Below, piece by piece: positions 1-8,262 of a DNA stretch of 10,445 nucleotides (positions are counted from its first letter, which is position 1; the number at the start of each line of letters is the position of its first letter). Under the pieces are notes generated by a model. It saw nothing but the letters and a program-made list of their open reading frames with translations. It did no database searches and was not told the DNA's origin. The translations under genes and the position numbers were made by a program. The stretch lies in NCBI GenBank assembly GCA_933822405.4, contig CAKOGP040002055.1, positions 1 through 10,445 of the forward strand, read 5' to 3'. The DNA is from Cylindrotheca closterium. Taxonomy: Eukaryota > Bacillariophyta > Bacillariophyceae > Bacillariales > Bacillariaceae.

Positions 1-1130
1 TTTGTGAAGGTGACCAGATCGAACTTGTTCAGCCCACCGTTTGGCAATACCCTTCAGATGTGAAACATGGGCCTTCTGGTCCTCGAGAGGCGCAAGCATT
101 ACTCCCAATGTCTTCTCTGCCTCCCCCAGCTCAAGGCGACGGAGATATTCCAATTTGCCGGACAAGCCCGGAATCTGAAGCCGGTGGTCCGGCAACAACT
201 GATTCTTCTTCCTGAATGTCCATTGTCCCTCCCTGCCGTCCCAAGCAAAGTCGATCAACCACCAAAAGGACTTGTCCGGGTTGATCGCTCCACCGGTAGC
301 GCTGATTCCTTCAGCCCACATGGACGCAGCCGCCTGGATCGATGGGCAGATGCCCTTGCCGGAGTGATTGACTGACGCCCCTGCCTCAATAACGTCCGTG
401 TCGTCCACAAAACAGAAGCACTGAGCTGTGACCAAGTGAGAGTTGATCGCCGTGAGACACTCAAATCCAAAACCCATTGCCACCATCATTTGAATAGTAA
501 TAGAGCTGACCGAGACCCAGATGGGGGGACCAGCCCCATTGCCTTATCCGCACCCTTGGAAAGGAATCATTGACGGCGGTCGGAAGCTTGCTTCGGAATC
601 TCCAAAGCCAGTTCGTATTCGATGTGTGGATGTTGCCAGCGTGTCAAACATCATCCGAAGTGCATTCCACGTTATGGCCAACCGCATCATGGCAACCACT
701 GCCACCCAGTGAACTACCCAATCAAAGCATGACTTGGCATCGTTCAAAATCCACCCTGCCGATCGACGCTAAAGAATCAGGAGGTCCCACACCAGCCGCT
801 TCGACAGGGCAAGATCGATCGCTTGATGGTGCTTTCGGGACCCGCATTGACAATCAGCAATCAGGTGATGTTCTTCGCCATAAGTCATGGCCAGACGGCC
901 AAGTTGCTTATAATTGGCCTGGGATTCGGAGTTCATCAACTGAATTGTGCGCATTTTCTTCAAGCGAAACTCCCCGGGCTTCTTTTTGATGGCAAAGTTC
1001 ATTAAATGTCGCCAGTTGTCAGGAACGAACCCAGTAGTTAGAGGGATATGCCGAAACAAGGCGTCACACTGGGCGACCATAGGGGAGAGAATCCCAGCTT
1101 TAAAGTGGCCATTATGCAGGCCATGAGGCT
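1..1130 (-). other. Reverse transcriptase domain of LINE ORF2
   Basis: Seen: an N-terminal block with KMRTIQLMN and CGSRKHHQAIDLALSKRL; motif A as NDAKSCFDW (Asp codons at 739-741 and 721-723); motif B as QGCG-stop-GNGAGPPIW at about 558-520; motif C as CFVDDTD with the two catalytic Asp codons at 400-405; then ATGGAINPDKSFWWLIDF, matching motifs D/E, and an RRLELGEAEKTLGV segment. Known: the three motif Asp residues bind metal ions for polymerisation, and all are present. Defects are a TAG at 769-771 just upstream of motif A and a TAA at 544-546 inside motif B. The reading frame is otherwise unbroken from about 1115 to the edge. Confidence 0.9.
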
Positions 1131-1649
1131 CAGAGCCCTTGTGTTCCGGATTCCGAGACAGAAGTAGGTGTGATCTTCAGTAGAAACCTCCAGAGGAGAC
1201 ATAGAATGATCTTTGTGGAACCTGCACTGAGAAAGGAAAGACCGAGTTGGATAGTCAATGCCATCTGGTAGAGTAAGACGCCCTTCAAGAAGGGCGAGGG
1301 AGTTTTGTTCCGCGTCATGGCCATTAAACATTTGGTACAATGGAGCATCCATTGGAGGGGTCATATGAGGCAATCTGGTCTGATCATACCGTGCGCAATT
1401 CTCCTGCATGCACCCCTGTTCCACTTGACTCCTTTCAGAGACAGTCCGCAAGCCCACTTCGCCTGAAGGCAGCCTTTCTTTGACTTGGATCGCGTGTAAC
1501 CCCCCAGTAGATCCTTTTCCCTTAGCGCGGCGTTGGCGTCTCGCCTCCACCCGTTGCTTCATCCGCCGTAACCGCAAGAAACGGTCTGTGGCCTTTCGCG
1601 ACCGCCATTGTTTCTTTTTGGACTTTGCCGCCTGCACCGTCAAAAAGTC

Positions 1650-2195
1650 CTTGCGCCACTTCGCAGCATAATGCGGCCTCTAATTCCGTTGTCGTCTTTG
1701 TCCACGCCTCCGGTATCCCAACCTTCTTCATCAGTCTGCGGATTTTACGCGAACTCACCCGGCAACCCTTCCTCCACGCGTCCGGTATCCCAACCTTCTT
1801 CATCAGTCTGCGGATTTTACGCGAACTCACCCGGCAACCCTTCCTCCCCTTCAAAAGGATCTTCCACAAGGATTGACGATCCCAAAACTGTTGCATCTTG
1901 GGAGACCAGGGCACCAATCCATTAGTGACCCGTCTACATTTTTCCTCCGCCTTTCGCCTGACAACATACATCTGATGGTGCAGGCAGTTATAATGACGAC
2001 CCATTGTTGCTGTCATGGTCCCTTCATTTAGTTGTAGTTGGTGATGTAGGGACGCCAAGCGAGATGGGATGGAGTATTCCTCGTAGCCCTTGTGAACAAG
2101 TTGCAGGTAACGGCGGACTGCTGTAGTATCCAACATAGTAAGTTTGCGGGGTTTGTACGGGGTCTTCTGTGGTTTGTAACCGCCCAAAGATTTCT
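1650..2195 (-). other. Basic linker between EEP and RT in LINE ORF2
   Basis: This stretch follows the EEP Asp-His motif in the same frame. It contains a segment with RRKAEEKCRRV followed by VPWSPKMQ and then a Lys/Arg-rich helix with RKIRRLMKKVGIP. I recall similar AE-x-CR...WSP segments between the endonuclease and RT domains of related LINE proteins, so I read it as a conserved connector, probably nucleic-acid contacting. It carries an exact in-frame 24-residue tandem duplication (see 1703-1846). The frame is lost at about 1685-1665, where reading continues at YAAKWRKDFLTVQ in another frame. Confidence 0.65.
1703..1846 (-). repeat. 72-bp tandem duplication, two copies, in frame
   Basis: Copies at 1703-1774 and 1775-1846 are head to tail and differ at a single base (c/g at the sixth position). 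The unit is 72 bp, so it adds exactly 24 residues (GCRVSSRKIRRLMKKVGIP plus DAW/EAW and RK) to the basic linker without changing frame. The near identity suggests it is younger than the other duplications in the window. Confidence 0.95.
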
Positions 2196-3045
2196 CCAGA
2201 TCGATATCAATCCAAAGGCCACGATGGTCGCACGAGAAAAACTCATCAAAGTTGTAGTAGCCTCCAGCCTGTACAGCCACCCCAGAGGTCGTGAAAATGC
2301 CATCGATCGGTTTGCCCCTTTTGTTCCGGTGCTGAGTGGCAGCCGTTTGACCGGGGTGTCGTTGGAGGATAGCTTCCTCCATACAACATTGCGAAGGCGT
2401 TGTCGAAAAGAAGAGGACTTAGTGGAGCTGATGTCCTCATTGGCGTCGACCCCCAAAATTACTTCACATCCTTCATCGCGCCACTGGGTGATGGCTCGAA
2501 GGAGGTCCACCATAAAGGCCTCCCTTGGTTCACGCTGTTGACCTTGGGAGCGTAGACTCCCCAGTCCCCGGAGGGTTAGGTCGGTACGCGGACACCACAA
2601 CCAAATCCCTAGAGAACCGACTCCTTGAAGCGTCGGAAGCATCGCGAACTTGATCGTCTGGTGTTGGCATTACAAACTTCTTGCCTTGGACGCGTACATA
2701 TGCCCACTTGCCCAATTAAGTGGGGTCCCGACCAAAAGATTTTGCACGGTGGGCAACTGAGTTCAAGATAGTTGCCACACATCCACCGTACTGCGAGCAC
2801 AAGGCGATGGGACGAGCTCGGTTCTCATTGTGCGCCGCGACCGAATAATATCCCTTAGATGCTACTTGTCGCATCCTATTGTTCCAGTGTTGACCTTCCA
2901 GAAGGGAAGGCCAGTGTGTGTTGGTCTCCGCCAACAACGCAATCCCCACTCGTTCTTCTTTCAACCACTGGTTAATCTGTTGTTGTTTCCATCCGGTCGC
3001 TAAGGCTGGAATGCCATCGGCGTTCTGAAAGACAAGGCGAGTGGA
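2195..3045 (-). other. EEP (APE-like) endonuclease domain of LINE ORF2, frameshifted
   Basis: Seen in order: QNADGIPAL at the domain start, AETNTHW with the predicted metal-binding Glu at 2926-2928, QYGG, VVVSAYRPNP, ILGVDANED (Asp at 2445-2447, Asn at 2439-2441), KPIDGIF, and CDHRGLWIDID with the Asp-His pair at 2224-2229. Known: the Glu, the Asp-x-Asn and the C-terminal Asp-His are active-site residues of the EEP fold that nicks target DNA in many LINEs. The order and spacing fit one domain of about 250 residues. It is split by a TAA at 2716-2718 and by frame changes near 2559-2562 and between 2425 and 2370. The catalytic residues themselves look preserved, so decay appears to have come from indels and stops. 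Confidence 0.85.
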
Positions 3046-3205
3046 CGACTGTAGATGACACTGTGATCGTCGCCAAAAAAATCACCAGGGGAAAGAGAAC
3101 TTAGAAATTCCTCAACTGATGCATGGGGAACACCCGTCGAGGGGCCACTCGTTCTTGATCTTCTGCCTGCTCGCTGTGACCTAGCGGCAGACGATCGAGG
3201 GCCTC

Positions 3206-3240
3206 TCATTGCCCTGCCGTGGAGCGGGAAGCTCCACGGC
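3206..3240 (-). promoter_or_regulatory. ORF1/ORF2 stop-start ATGA overlap with upstream hairpin
   Basis: The ORF1 TGA (3208-3206) overlaps the ORF2 ATG (3209-3207) as ATGA. A perfect 10-bp stem (3216-3225 paired with 3231-3240, GC-rich) with a 5-nt loop ends 6 nt before the ATG on the sense strand. Known: overlapping stop-start codons support termination-reinitiation in some bicistronic non-LTR elements. Inference: the hairpin may hold or slow the terminating ribosome. It also encodes the basic ORF1 tail, so chance or coding constraint is possible. Confidence 0.6.
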
Positions 3241-5683
3241 CGGCCAATGATTTCTTCTTACCCTTCTTGCCCTTAACCGGGACGGAGGGAGGAGACTGTT
3301 GAGGGTGGAGGAAGATGGGAAAGACCGATGGGGTAGATGCATCGGATTGGCTCCCCGATCCTTGAGTGTCAGTCAAGGACGGAGTGATAGACTCTGCATT
3401 GGTACCACCGTCCCGCTTGGGAGGACATGCTGTAGGTGCCGTCCTCGGGGCTTGGTCCGGAGTCACCGACTTGACAAAGGATTTGGGGCGAGTGGCGGCA
3501 TTCTGAGGTGGTAACATTGTCTTAGGCCCAGGTGGAGAAGGAGATCCCGGCAGTGGGGAGGTGAGGGGGCCTGCCGGAGTGGACGAGGAGTGTGGCTTTT
3601 CTGTGAGAGGAATATCCTCCTCCGTAGGCGACTTGGTGGAAGGCCCACTGTTGTCAAGCTGAGTTGGCTGATCTGTGCGGCTTGCTGATGGATGTTGGAG
3701 TAAGCGCATTGCGGCAAGTTCGCGCGCCAACTGTTCAGATCGTAATCGTTCAGCCTCCAAAGCAGAATTCTGTTTGGACAAGAGATTGTCCTTGAATTCA
3801 ATCTCCATGATAGCAGCCTCCAGTTGACTATCCTTTTCCAACAACTCATCCATGGCATCAGCAACCGTAGCTCCATCGTCAATATCTTTAGCGTCCGCCA
3901 TATCCATATCAAATTCCAACTTTGCTTCACCAACATCAAGAGGATCAGAGCCAAACCCATCCAGAAAATCGATATCTTCGTCAATGCCCTGCTGAGTTTG
4001 GTCGGCTGGTCGTGCCCGTAGAGTCTCCAAGCACCACACAAGTTCCTTGCGGCGTGTCGTATGGATGAGAGACTTAGGGAACCATTTGCCTAGAACTCTG
4101 TTGGATCGAGTAGTCGTTGATTTCCCCAAATGATGAGTGAAGAACGGAACCAGTCCTTTCAAAACGTTTGTTGCCAAGGCTGCGTACTTCAACCGGCTGA
4201 TGAAGAGATAAGTCCCTTCCATTTCGCCAGGTAGAACCATGATGAACAGCGGGCTTGGGACATTATTCTCCAGGTCCATTTTTCGCTTCCTTTCCGACTC
4301 TCGGGCCCGGCGCTGTTGCGCTGGTGTCAGAACAGGGCCATCGTTCTCAAGAGACAGATGCTTGGAAGTTTTTGGGACCCTCTTCTTTATCTTTGTCTTC
4401 CCTTTGGTCGTCACTTTTGTAAACTTATGAGAGATGTCATCAAGGAGAGAATCGTCAGAGTCGGAGTCGGTGTCCACATCGGCCGCAGCAACTTTATCAG
4501 CGTGCAGTGGCCGTGCCTTGACCGAGAGGAACATGGACAAACAGGTGCAAGGGCCAAAATCCTTTGTGGTCGCCTGTTTAAGCATTCCTGGGATCTCGAC
4601 TGGGCAGTACTTGGCCTGAGTAAGTTCAACAAAATCGTTGTGCTTCGAAATCATGGTCAGGTTCTCATCCTTCACTGGACCAACGGCCTTAACACTGACT
4701 ATCCCATTTTGAGCTGCCTTCCAATCGCTGATGTAGTGGGTGACAGCGCACCACGGAAAATCTTTCTTTGGAGTCGAGGGGTGAAGCCACAGGCGTAATG
4801 CCCGGTCCACCCGCTTGGCGTGTCTTGCTCTCATGTAGACGTGCCACATCATGCACCCTGGTGCTCTTTCGTTCCACTTGCTGCGTCTGTTGTACGGAGT
4901 GTTGACCCATTTGTACCGTAGTCCAATGACGATATCCCAACCAAAATGAGGCATCAGTTCTTTCTCGATGGCCTTAATGTTGATCTCCTGAGGATAAAAC
5001 TATAAGGCTCCAATCTTTACAATGTCGCCAAACTGGAGAACAGATGAGTAGCATCCGGCGCCACGTCCCTGGTGTTGCAATTCTCCGTGCAAATATTGCT
5101 GGATCGTCTCCGACAACACGTCAGCCTCGAAACCTACTCTCAGCCGTGTGCGTAGCTTCTTTTCTCCCGGCTTGTTCGACATAGACGCGTACGACATGTT
5201 GCCAAAAGACATATCGAGGTATCGTGACAACCCGCGGTAGTCAGGAATCAGCCGCCAAAGGTTGGCTTCATTGCGAATCCACATCTGCGTGTTCTTATAC
5301 GTCCTGTCAGAAAGTGGTAGTATTCAAAAGGTCTCTTCTGTGTTCCTGAACGTGTCGGACAAGGTGTCCAAAATATGTTGCAGGATAATGGTCGCATGTG
5401 ATTGGTTGCCATCCTGCTGACCTGAGTAACTGTAGACCATGCCCAACTCGACCAACATAGCCCTGCCTTCCATTCCGTCCAGGTCAACATTGCGCAGATC
5501 ATTCAGGCGCTCTTCCAGCGTCAAAGTTCGTTGGGATTTCCGTTTAGCTCCGGGAGCGTTCCTTGTAGGCCTCGATAGCAGGTTTAGTAGACCTTGTCGC
5601 CGGATGCAGCCGCTTTCCACTGGGTCGGGAACATATGCTTGGGTCCGTTCCATCCATGTCCATTTTGGTAGCTTGTTCATCAA
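3206..5683 (-). pseudogene. LINE ORF1, central and C-terminal part (open 582-codon stretch 4954-3206)
   Basis: One frame runs from 5683 to the TGA at 3206, interrupted by TGA 5324-5326 and TAG 5000-5002. Sense continues on both sides of each stop, for example FGDIVKIGAL-stop-FYPQEINIKAIEKEL. From the N-terminal side: a Lys/Arg-rich segment (TLTLEERL), a probably globular region with conserved-looking Trp and Tyr (about 5300-4540), an acidic Asp/Ser patch (DTDSDSDDS) next to a Lys-rich stretch, a charged heptad-like coiled coil (about 3860-3695), a Ser/Pro/Thr-rich tail (PLPGSPSPPGP) and a basic end (KGKKGKKKS). I recognise no enzyme motif or zinc knuckle. By position and composition it is an ORF1-type RNA-binding or structural protein, and the coiled coil suggests self-association. 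The longest intact piece is 3206-4954. Confidence 0.7.
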
Positions 5684-6113
5684 TTGATACCCGTTGAGAG
5701 CGTCTTTTCTTTCTTGGCGGAGACGCTAATTCCGGGTCAGATTCATCACCTGTGTTTCCTGTCAATTCGGAGACTGTTTCATCAGTGATGGTGCGAGTCT
5801 CAGCGAGGTGACCTCTGCCGGATCGACTACCACCAGATTCATTGTCTGTCGGCCGAGTGCTTTCAACTATAATGACGGATTCCTCGGATGCCTCATCCTC
5901 ATCATCATCATCAGCATCGTCGTCTGTCTTATTGTTAATTTCGCTGTCGTCATCGGTCTCATCTGAATCCAAGCCATTATCTTTGTCACCGATGGAAGCA
6001 TCTTCTTCCGCGGAATCTTCATACTCCGGATCGAAAATCTTTCTGACACCCTTGTGGATTTCAATTTTGTCAACCGCGTCGTTTGGAAAGCCAGCGATGA
6101 CTTTAGTCTTCAT
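5544..6113 (-). pseudogene. LINE ORF1, acidic middle part
   Basis: This is open from a possible ATG at 6113 (MKTKVIAGFPND) to a stop at 5544. It holds a strongly acidic run (about 5990-5870, rich in DDD and EED) and a Ser/Thr/Glu-rich segment, then a basic patch PPRKKRRSQR (about 5725-5695) that looks like a nuclear localisation signal. A frame change between 5683 and 5544 is needed to join it to the downstream ORF1 part. The first 50 codons are a second copy of the sequence at 6376-6527, so 6113 is probably not a true start but a junction made by that duplication. Function beyond charge features cannot be assigned. Confidence 0.6.
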
Positions 6114-6120
6114 TTCCTGT
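5969..6120. repeat. 152-bp direct repeat, copy 1 (partner 6376-6527)
   Basis: It is colinear with 6376-6527 over 152 bp with 7 mismatches and no gaps (about 95% identical). It codes on the minus strand for MKTKVIAGFPND through the start of the acidic region. Its left flank continues ORF1 (SDETDDD), whereas its right flank is the inserted gag-like fragment. Confidence 0.95.
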
Positions 6121-6375
6121 ATGCTGGCAACAGGATTTCTATGCAACAGCGATCGAACGAGACAGCTCCTCTGATGCTGGATCTTCAGACGAACTATTGC
6201 AGAGAAGTGGATTATTATCCAAAGACGGTCAGCAAAGCGCAGGATATGTTGAAAATTCACATGGAAGTGAGTAAAACTCCGGGAGTGAACCTCTGCCAAG
6301 GAAAAGACCAACCTAATAAAGGTAAAGGCAAAGGAAAAGGAAAGGGGAAACCGTCAGGTTGGGCGTACCTGTTAA
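6121..6375 (+). mobile_element. Captured Ty1/copia gag-like fragment, antisense to LINE ORF1
   Basis: The insert between the two 152-bp repeats is fully open on the plus strand in one frame. It reads LMLDLQTNYCREVDYYPKTV, then SKAQDMLKIHME, a KGKGKGKGKGK run, and ends in GWAYLLT. The L-x-DLQ-x-Y...YPKTV-x-A-x-x-ML pattern is what I recall near the C-terminal end of diatom-type copia Gag before the zinc knuckle, and the Gly/Lys run fits a nucleic-acid-binding tail. No LTR, stop or knuckle is included. The whole ATG-to-stop plus-strand frame here (6054-6584) is a chance chimera of gag and antisense ORF1. The gag call rests on one short motif set, so it is moderate. Confidence 0.6.
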
Positions 6376-6527
6376 CCAAGCCATTATCTTTGTCACCGAT
6401 TGAATCATCTTCTTCCTCGGAATCTTCATACTCCGGATGGAAAATCTTTCTGACACCCTTGTGGATTTCAACTTTGTCAACCGCGTCGTTCGGAAAGCCC
6501 GCGATGACTTTAGTCTTCATTTCCTGT
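6376..6527. repeat. 152-bp direct repeat, copy 2 (partner 5969-6120)
   Basis: This is the second copy, with its right flank continuing ORF1 upstream (PVRCSQEMK) and its left flank being the insert. The spacing between copies is 407 bp, not a multiple of three, so the event also breaks ORF1. Confidence 0.95.
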
Positions 6528-6667
6528 GAGCATCTTACAGGAGTCACCTCTAGAAATTCGTCAAACTTCATAGTCCAAGGATGATCAAATATGGTAGCGC
6601 AGATCAACCAAAATTGTACCAAAGGTGTCTCTTGTCGTAAGCGAGGATTAGAATCGTCAGGACAGAA

Positions 6668-6707
6668 GTACAAGTCATCATGTTGAGGTACAAATCATCT
6701 TGTTGAA
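6668..6707. repeat. 20-bp tandem duplication that shifts the ORF1 frame
   Basis: Units at 6668-6687 and 6688-6707 match at 17 of 20 bases. Because 20 is not a multiple of three, the second unit shifts ORF1. The reading on the far side matches what a single unit would give (DDLY followed by FCPDD). Confidence 0.85.
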
Positions 6708-7290
6708 TTGTCAAATCACCCAGAAGACCGATATCAAAGAAGGAGAAAGGAATTTGTTGGGCAACCTGTAGAGCGATCGCTCTCACTCCCCAGATATATT
6801 CCGTGTTCTTGTCGTCATCCTCAAAAATCGAAATCAAAAAGCCCAAAACGCGTTGCCAGTCGTTATCGTATTCGTCGAAAATCATATTGACTCAAACTTC
6901 GACGGAGAACTTAGCATAGAAGTCCTGGAAAGGGCTATCGAACCTGGGAAGGGCTTGAGACCAGCGGGCGTTGTGGTCGTCGATCCATTTCGTAAAAACG
7001 TGATTTCCAAATTCGATCTGAGTAGAGTTCTTGTCATAGCCGATAGCGACTAAATCTTGAGTGGAGAGCCCACAGTCAATCAGTGGGCGCACTGTGTCGA
7101 TCACTTCTTGAGTTCCGGAATCGTTGGAGATCTTGGGATCTCTGTCTTTAGGTTGATGTAAATCAACAGAGGATGCATTTTCCAATTGTTTCTTTCCGCT
7201 CTTTTTGGAGGTAGAACCCGACTTAGATTTTGATCCGCCTGCCTTCTTAGCAGCCGTTGAAACAACCTTCAGAGATGTATACTTTCCCAT

Positions 7291-7434
7291 TGTAGAACAG
7301 TGAAATGCCGTTGAATTGATAAAACTGCTGCGATTTCTACGTAGACTCTAGTACTTAGGCTACGAACACCATTTGCAAGTTCCGATCGATTCCGTGCTTT
7401 TCGTTTTCCGTTTTTCTTTTTCTATATCCCAACA
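7291..7434 (-). repeat. 3' LTR of the copia element (inner border firm, outer border tentative)
   Basis: On the minus strand the stretch starts TGTTGGGATATAG at 7434 and could end TGTTCTACA at 7291, giving TG...CA ends and 144 bp. It follows RNase H and a purine-rich stretch, as expected for a 3' LTR. The outer end is only a guess: it abuts the ORF1 ATG at 7290, and the 5' LTR and target duplication needed to fix it are outside the window. It shares only its first 11 bases with the solo LTR at 8700-9207, so the two are different families. Confidence 0.5.
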
Positions 7435-7541
7435 CACTCCTGCCATTGTGACAATCACCATTGGCAGCAAAGGGACATGCTCTCATTCACTGTTTATTTT
7501 GTTTTGTATTTTCATTTTGAACATATACATACTTGTCTGAC
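7435..7541 (-). other. 3' untranslated stretch with candidate polypurine tract
   Basis: This lies between the pol stop and the LTR. The ten bases next to the LTR (7444-7435, GGCAGGAGTG on the minus strand) are purine-rich with two interruptions and sit where the plus-strand primer should be. The rest is A-rich with no feature I can name. Confidence 0.45.
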
Positions 7542-8012
7542 CTAGTCCTGTGGACCAAGAATCAGATCCCTGAACTTGCGAAACTTTTCACCTTGCAATG
7601 GCTTAGTCATGAAATCCGCAATCATATCATCAGTTGGACAGTATTTGACCTTAAATTTTCCTTTCTCAACTTGATCTGTGATAAAGAAATAACGAATATT
7701 GATAGCTCGGCTTCTTTTGCCCGCGCTCTTGCGACCATTCTCTTCCAGTAGAACCGCGCTTTTATTATCCTGATACAAGATATTCTTCTTGATCGGATAT
7801 CCTTGCCACTCCATGAACAACTTTGTCCATAGTATCATCGTGACAACATCGTCAACAGCAATCAGTTCCGCTTCCGTACTGCTTCTGCTGTTTAGCTTTT
7901 GTTTCTTCAACATCACTTGAGCTGCACCTCCTTTAAAGGACAGGGTGCCGCCAGTATGGCTCTTGAAATCTAGATAGACCGCAAATGATGCGTTGATCAT
8001 CCATTTCATGAC
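7542..8012 (-). pseudogene. Copia RNase H domain
   Basis: The domain ends at a TAG (7542-7544) after MTKPLQGEKFRKFRDLI. Seen: KWMINASFAVYLDFKSHTGG, KQKLNSRSSTEAEL, ILWTKLFMEWQGY, ILYQDNKSA, SRAINIRYFFITDQV and YCPTDDMIADFMTKP. Known: RNase H degrades the RNA strand of the RNA-DNA hybrid, and the first catalytic Asp normally sits in a V-D-A-S context. Here that position is Asn (AAC, 7992-7994), while the Glu in STEAEL and the Asp in YQDNKSA remain. An in-frame TGA at 8013-8015 separates it from the RT end in the same frame. It is otherwise full length. Confidence 0.9.
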
Positions 8013-8022
8013 TCATAGTGAT

Positions 8023-8148
8023 TCTGCGGAAAGTGTCTGGTGATACAACGATGTACAAAACAAATATCGCATCATGCGAACACACTTCTTCCAATCAGAC
8101 TCTGTAGGTTCTCGAACTCTCAAGGCAAGAATAGTAATTGTTGGATGG
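8023..8148. repeat. 126-bp direct repeat, left copy (partner 8263-8388)
   Basis: It is colinear with 8263-8388 with 6 mismatches and no gaps (about 95%), offset exactly 240 bp. On the minus strand it covers the end of RT, from about ILALRVREPTESDWKK to LSAE. Its left flank continues toward RNase H. Confidence 0.95.
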
Positions 8149-8262
8149 TATTCGCGATATTCTGGGGCCATGTTAATCAATATCTGGACCATCACGGCAG
8201 TGATTTTCATCTTCTCCTTCCTTAGCTTCAGGCATATAAGTTTGAAAATCTGGATGCGTCGA
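8149..8262 (-). mobile_element. Captured copia RT fragment between the 126-bp repeats
   Basis: 8149-8246 matches 9315-9424 in the same orientation with about 4 mismatches and one 11-bp deletion near the middle (next to 9375-9385). It encodes part of the segment that normally follows RT motif A (MKIT, QIL, NMAPEYREY). The remaining 16 bp (8247-8262) match nothing I can find in the window and look like filler. The piece is a second, displaced copy of pol sequence from this or a closely related element. Confidence 0.9.

Larger units (their letters stand above)
1..3209 (-). pseudogene. LINE ORF2: EEP endonuclease plus reverse transcriptase polyprotein, 3' truncated by window edge
   Basis: ORF2 would encode the enzyme that nicks the target and copies element RNA into it. 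I chose the ATG at 3209 because it overlaps the ORF1 stop as ATGA. The recognisable order is EEP (about 3045-2195), basic linker (about 2195-1650), a pre-RT region (about 1650-1120) and RT (about 1120-1). Reading needs five frame changes: near the A7 run at 3075-3081, near the C4 run at 2559-2562, between about 2425 and 2370, about 1685-1665, and about 1135-1120. In-frame stops are TAA 2716-2718, TAG 769-771 and TAA 544-546. The last 181 codons (543 to 1) are open and run off the edge. The domains are clear, so identity is confident, but the copy cannot make a full enzyme. Confidence 0.85.
1..7290 (-). mobile_element. Degenerate non-LTR (LINE-like) retrotransposon, ORF1 + ORF2, 3' end outside window
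   Basis: Seen: a minus-strand two-ORF unit with a long ORF1 (7290 to 3206) followed by ORF2 (3209 to the window edge) carrying an EEP-type endonuclease and then a reverse transcriptase with an FVDD motif. Known: this order is typical of non-LTR retrotransposons that nick target DNA and prime reverse transcription there. Inference: this is a dead copy, because ORF1 and ORF2 contain in-frame stops at 6892, 5324, 5000, 2716, 769 and 544 plus several frameshifts. All three stop codon types occur, which argues against a variant genetic code. The right border is set where a copia LTR appears to end. The left border, 3' UTR and tail are not in the window. Confidence 0.85.
6376..7290 (-). pseudogene. 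LINE ORF1, N-terminal part
   Basis: The ATG at 7290 opens a Lys/Ser-rich N terminus (KSKSGSTSKKSGKKQ), followed by a mixed region with CGLSTQDLVAIGYDK and WIDDHNARWSQALPRFD. A TGA at 6892-6894 interrupts, and sense resumes at once as NMIFDEYDNDWQRVLGF. Near 6700 a 20-bp tandem duplication shifts the frame. Past it the other frame reads FCPDDSNPRLRQ, then WTMKFDEFLEV, then QEMKTKVIAG, joining the acidic region through the 6376-6527 repeat copy. Assigning this part to ORF1 is inference from continuous minus-strand reading and the shared repeat segment. A separate host gene fragment is the alternative. I do not recognise a domain. Confidence 0.55.

Noticed and set aside
570..989. A 139-codon plus-strand frame
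   Set aside because: It is antisense to RT motif A and the QGSR-like block; no family resemblance.
2092..2541. A 149-codon plus-strand frame
   Set aside because: It lies opposite the EEP domain, whose catalytic motifs are clear on the minus strand; the plus-strand product has no recognisable pattern.
544..5326. Alternative genetic code with reassigned stops
   Set aside because: TAA, TAG and TGA all interrupt sense here, along with frameshifts; decay is the simpler reading.
5842..6174. Plus-strand serine-rich frame
   Set aside because: Poly-Ser is simply the complement of the acidic GAT/GAN repeats of ORF1.
6121..6375. Spliceosomal intron between the two 152-bp copies (GT and AG occur near the ends on the minus strand)
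   Set aside because: The flanks are duplicates of each other, so splicing would not restore a single-copy ORF, and the interior is an open gag-like frame on the other strand.
5969..6527. CRISPR-like or satellite array
   Set aside because: Only two units with one spacer, and both units are coding sequence of ORF1.
6054..6584. A 176-codon plus-strand frame that looks like a gene
   Set aside because: Only 6121-6375 has gag-like sense; the ends are antisense of the duplicated LINE ORF1 segment, so it is a chance chimera.
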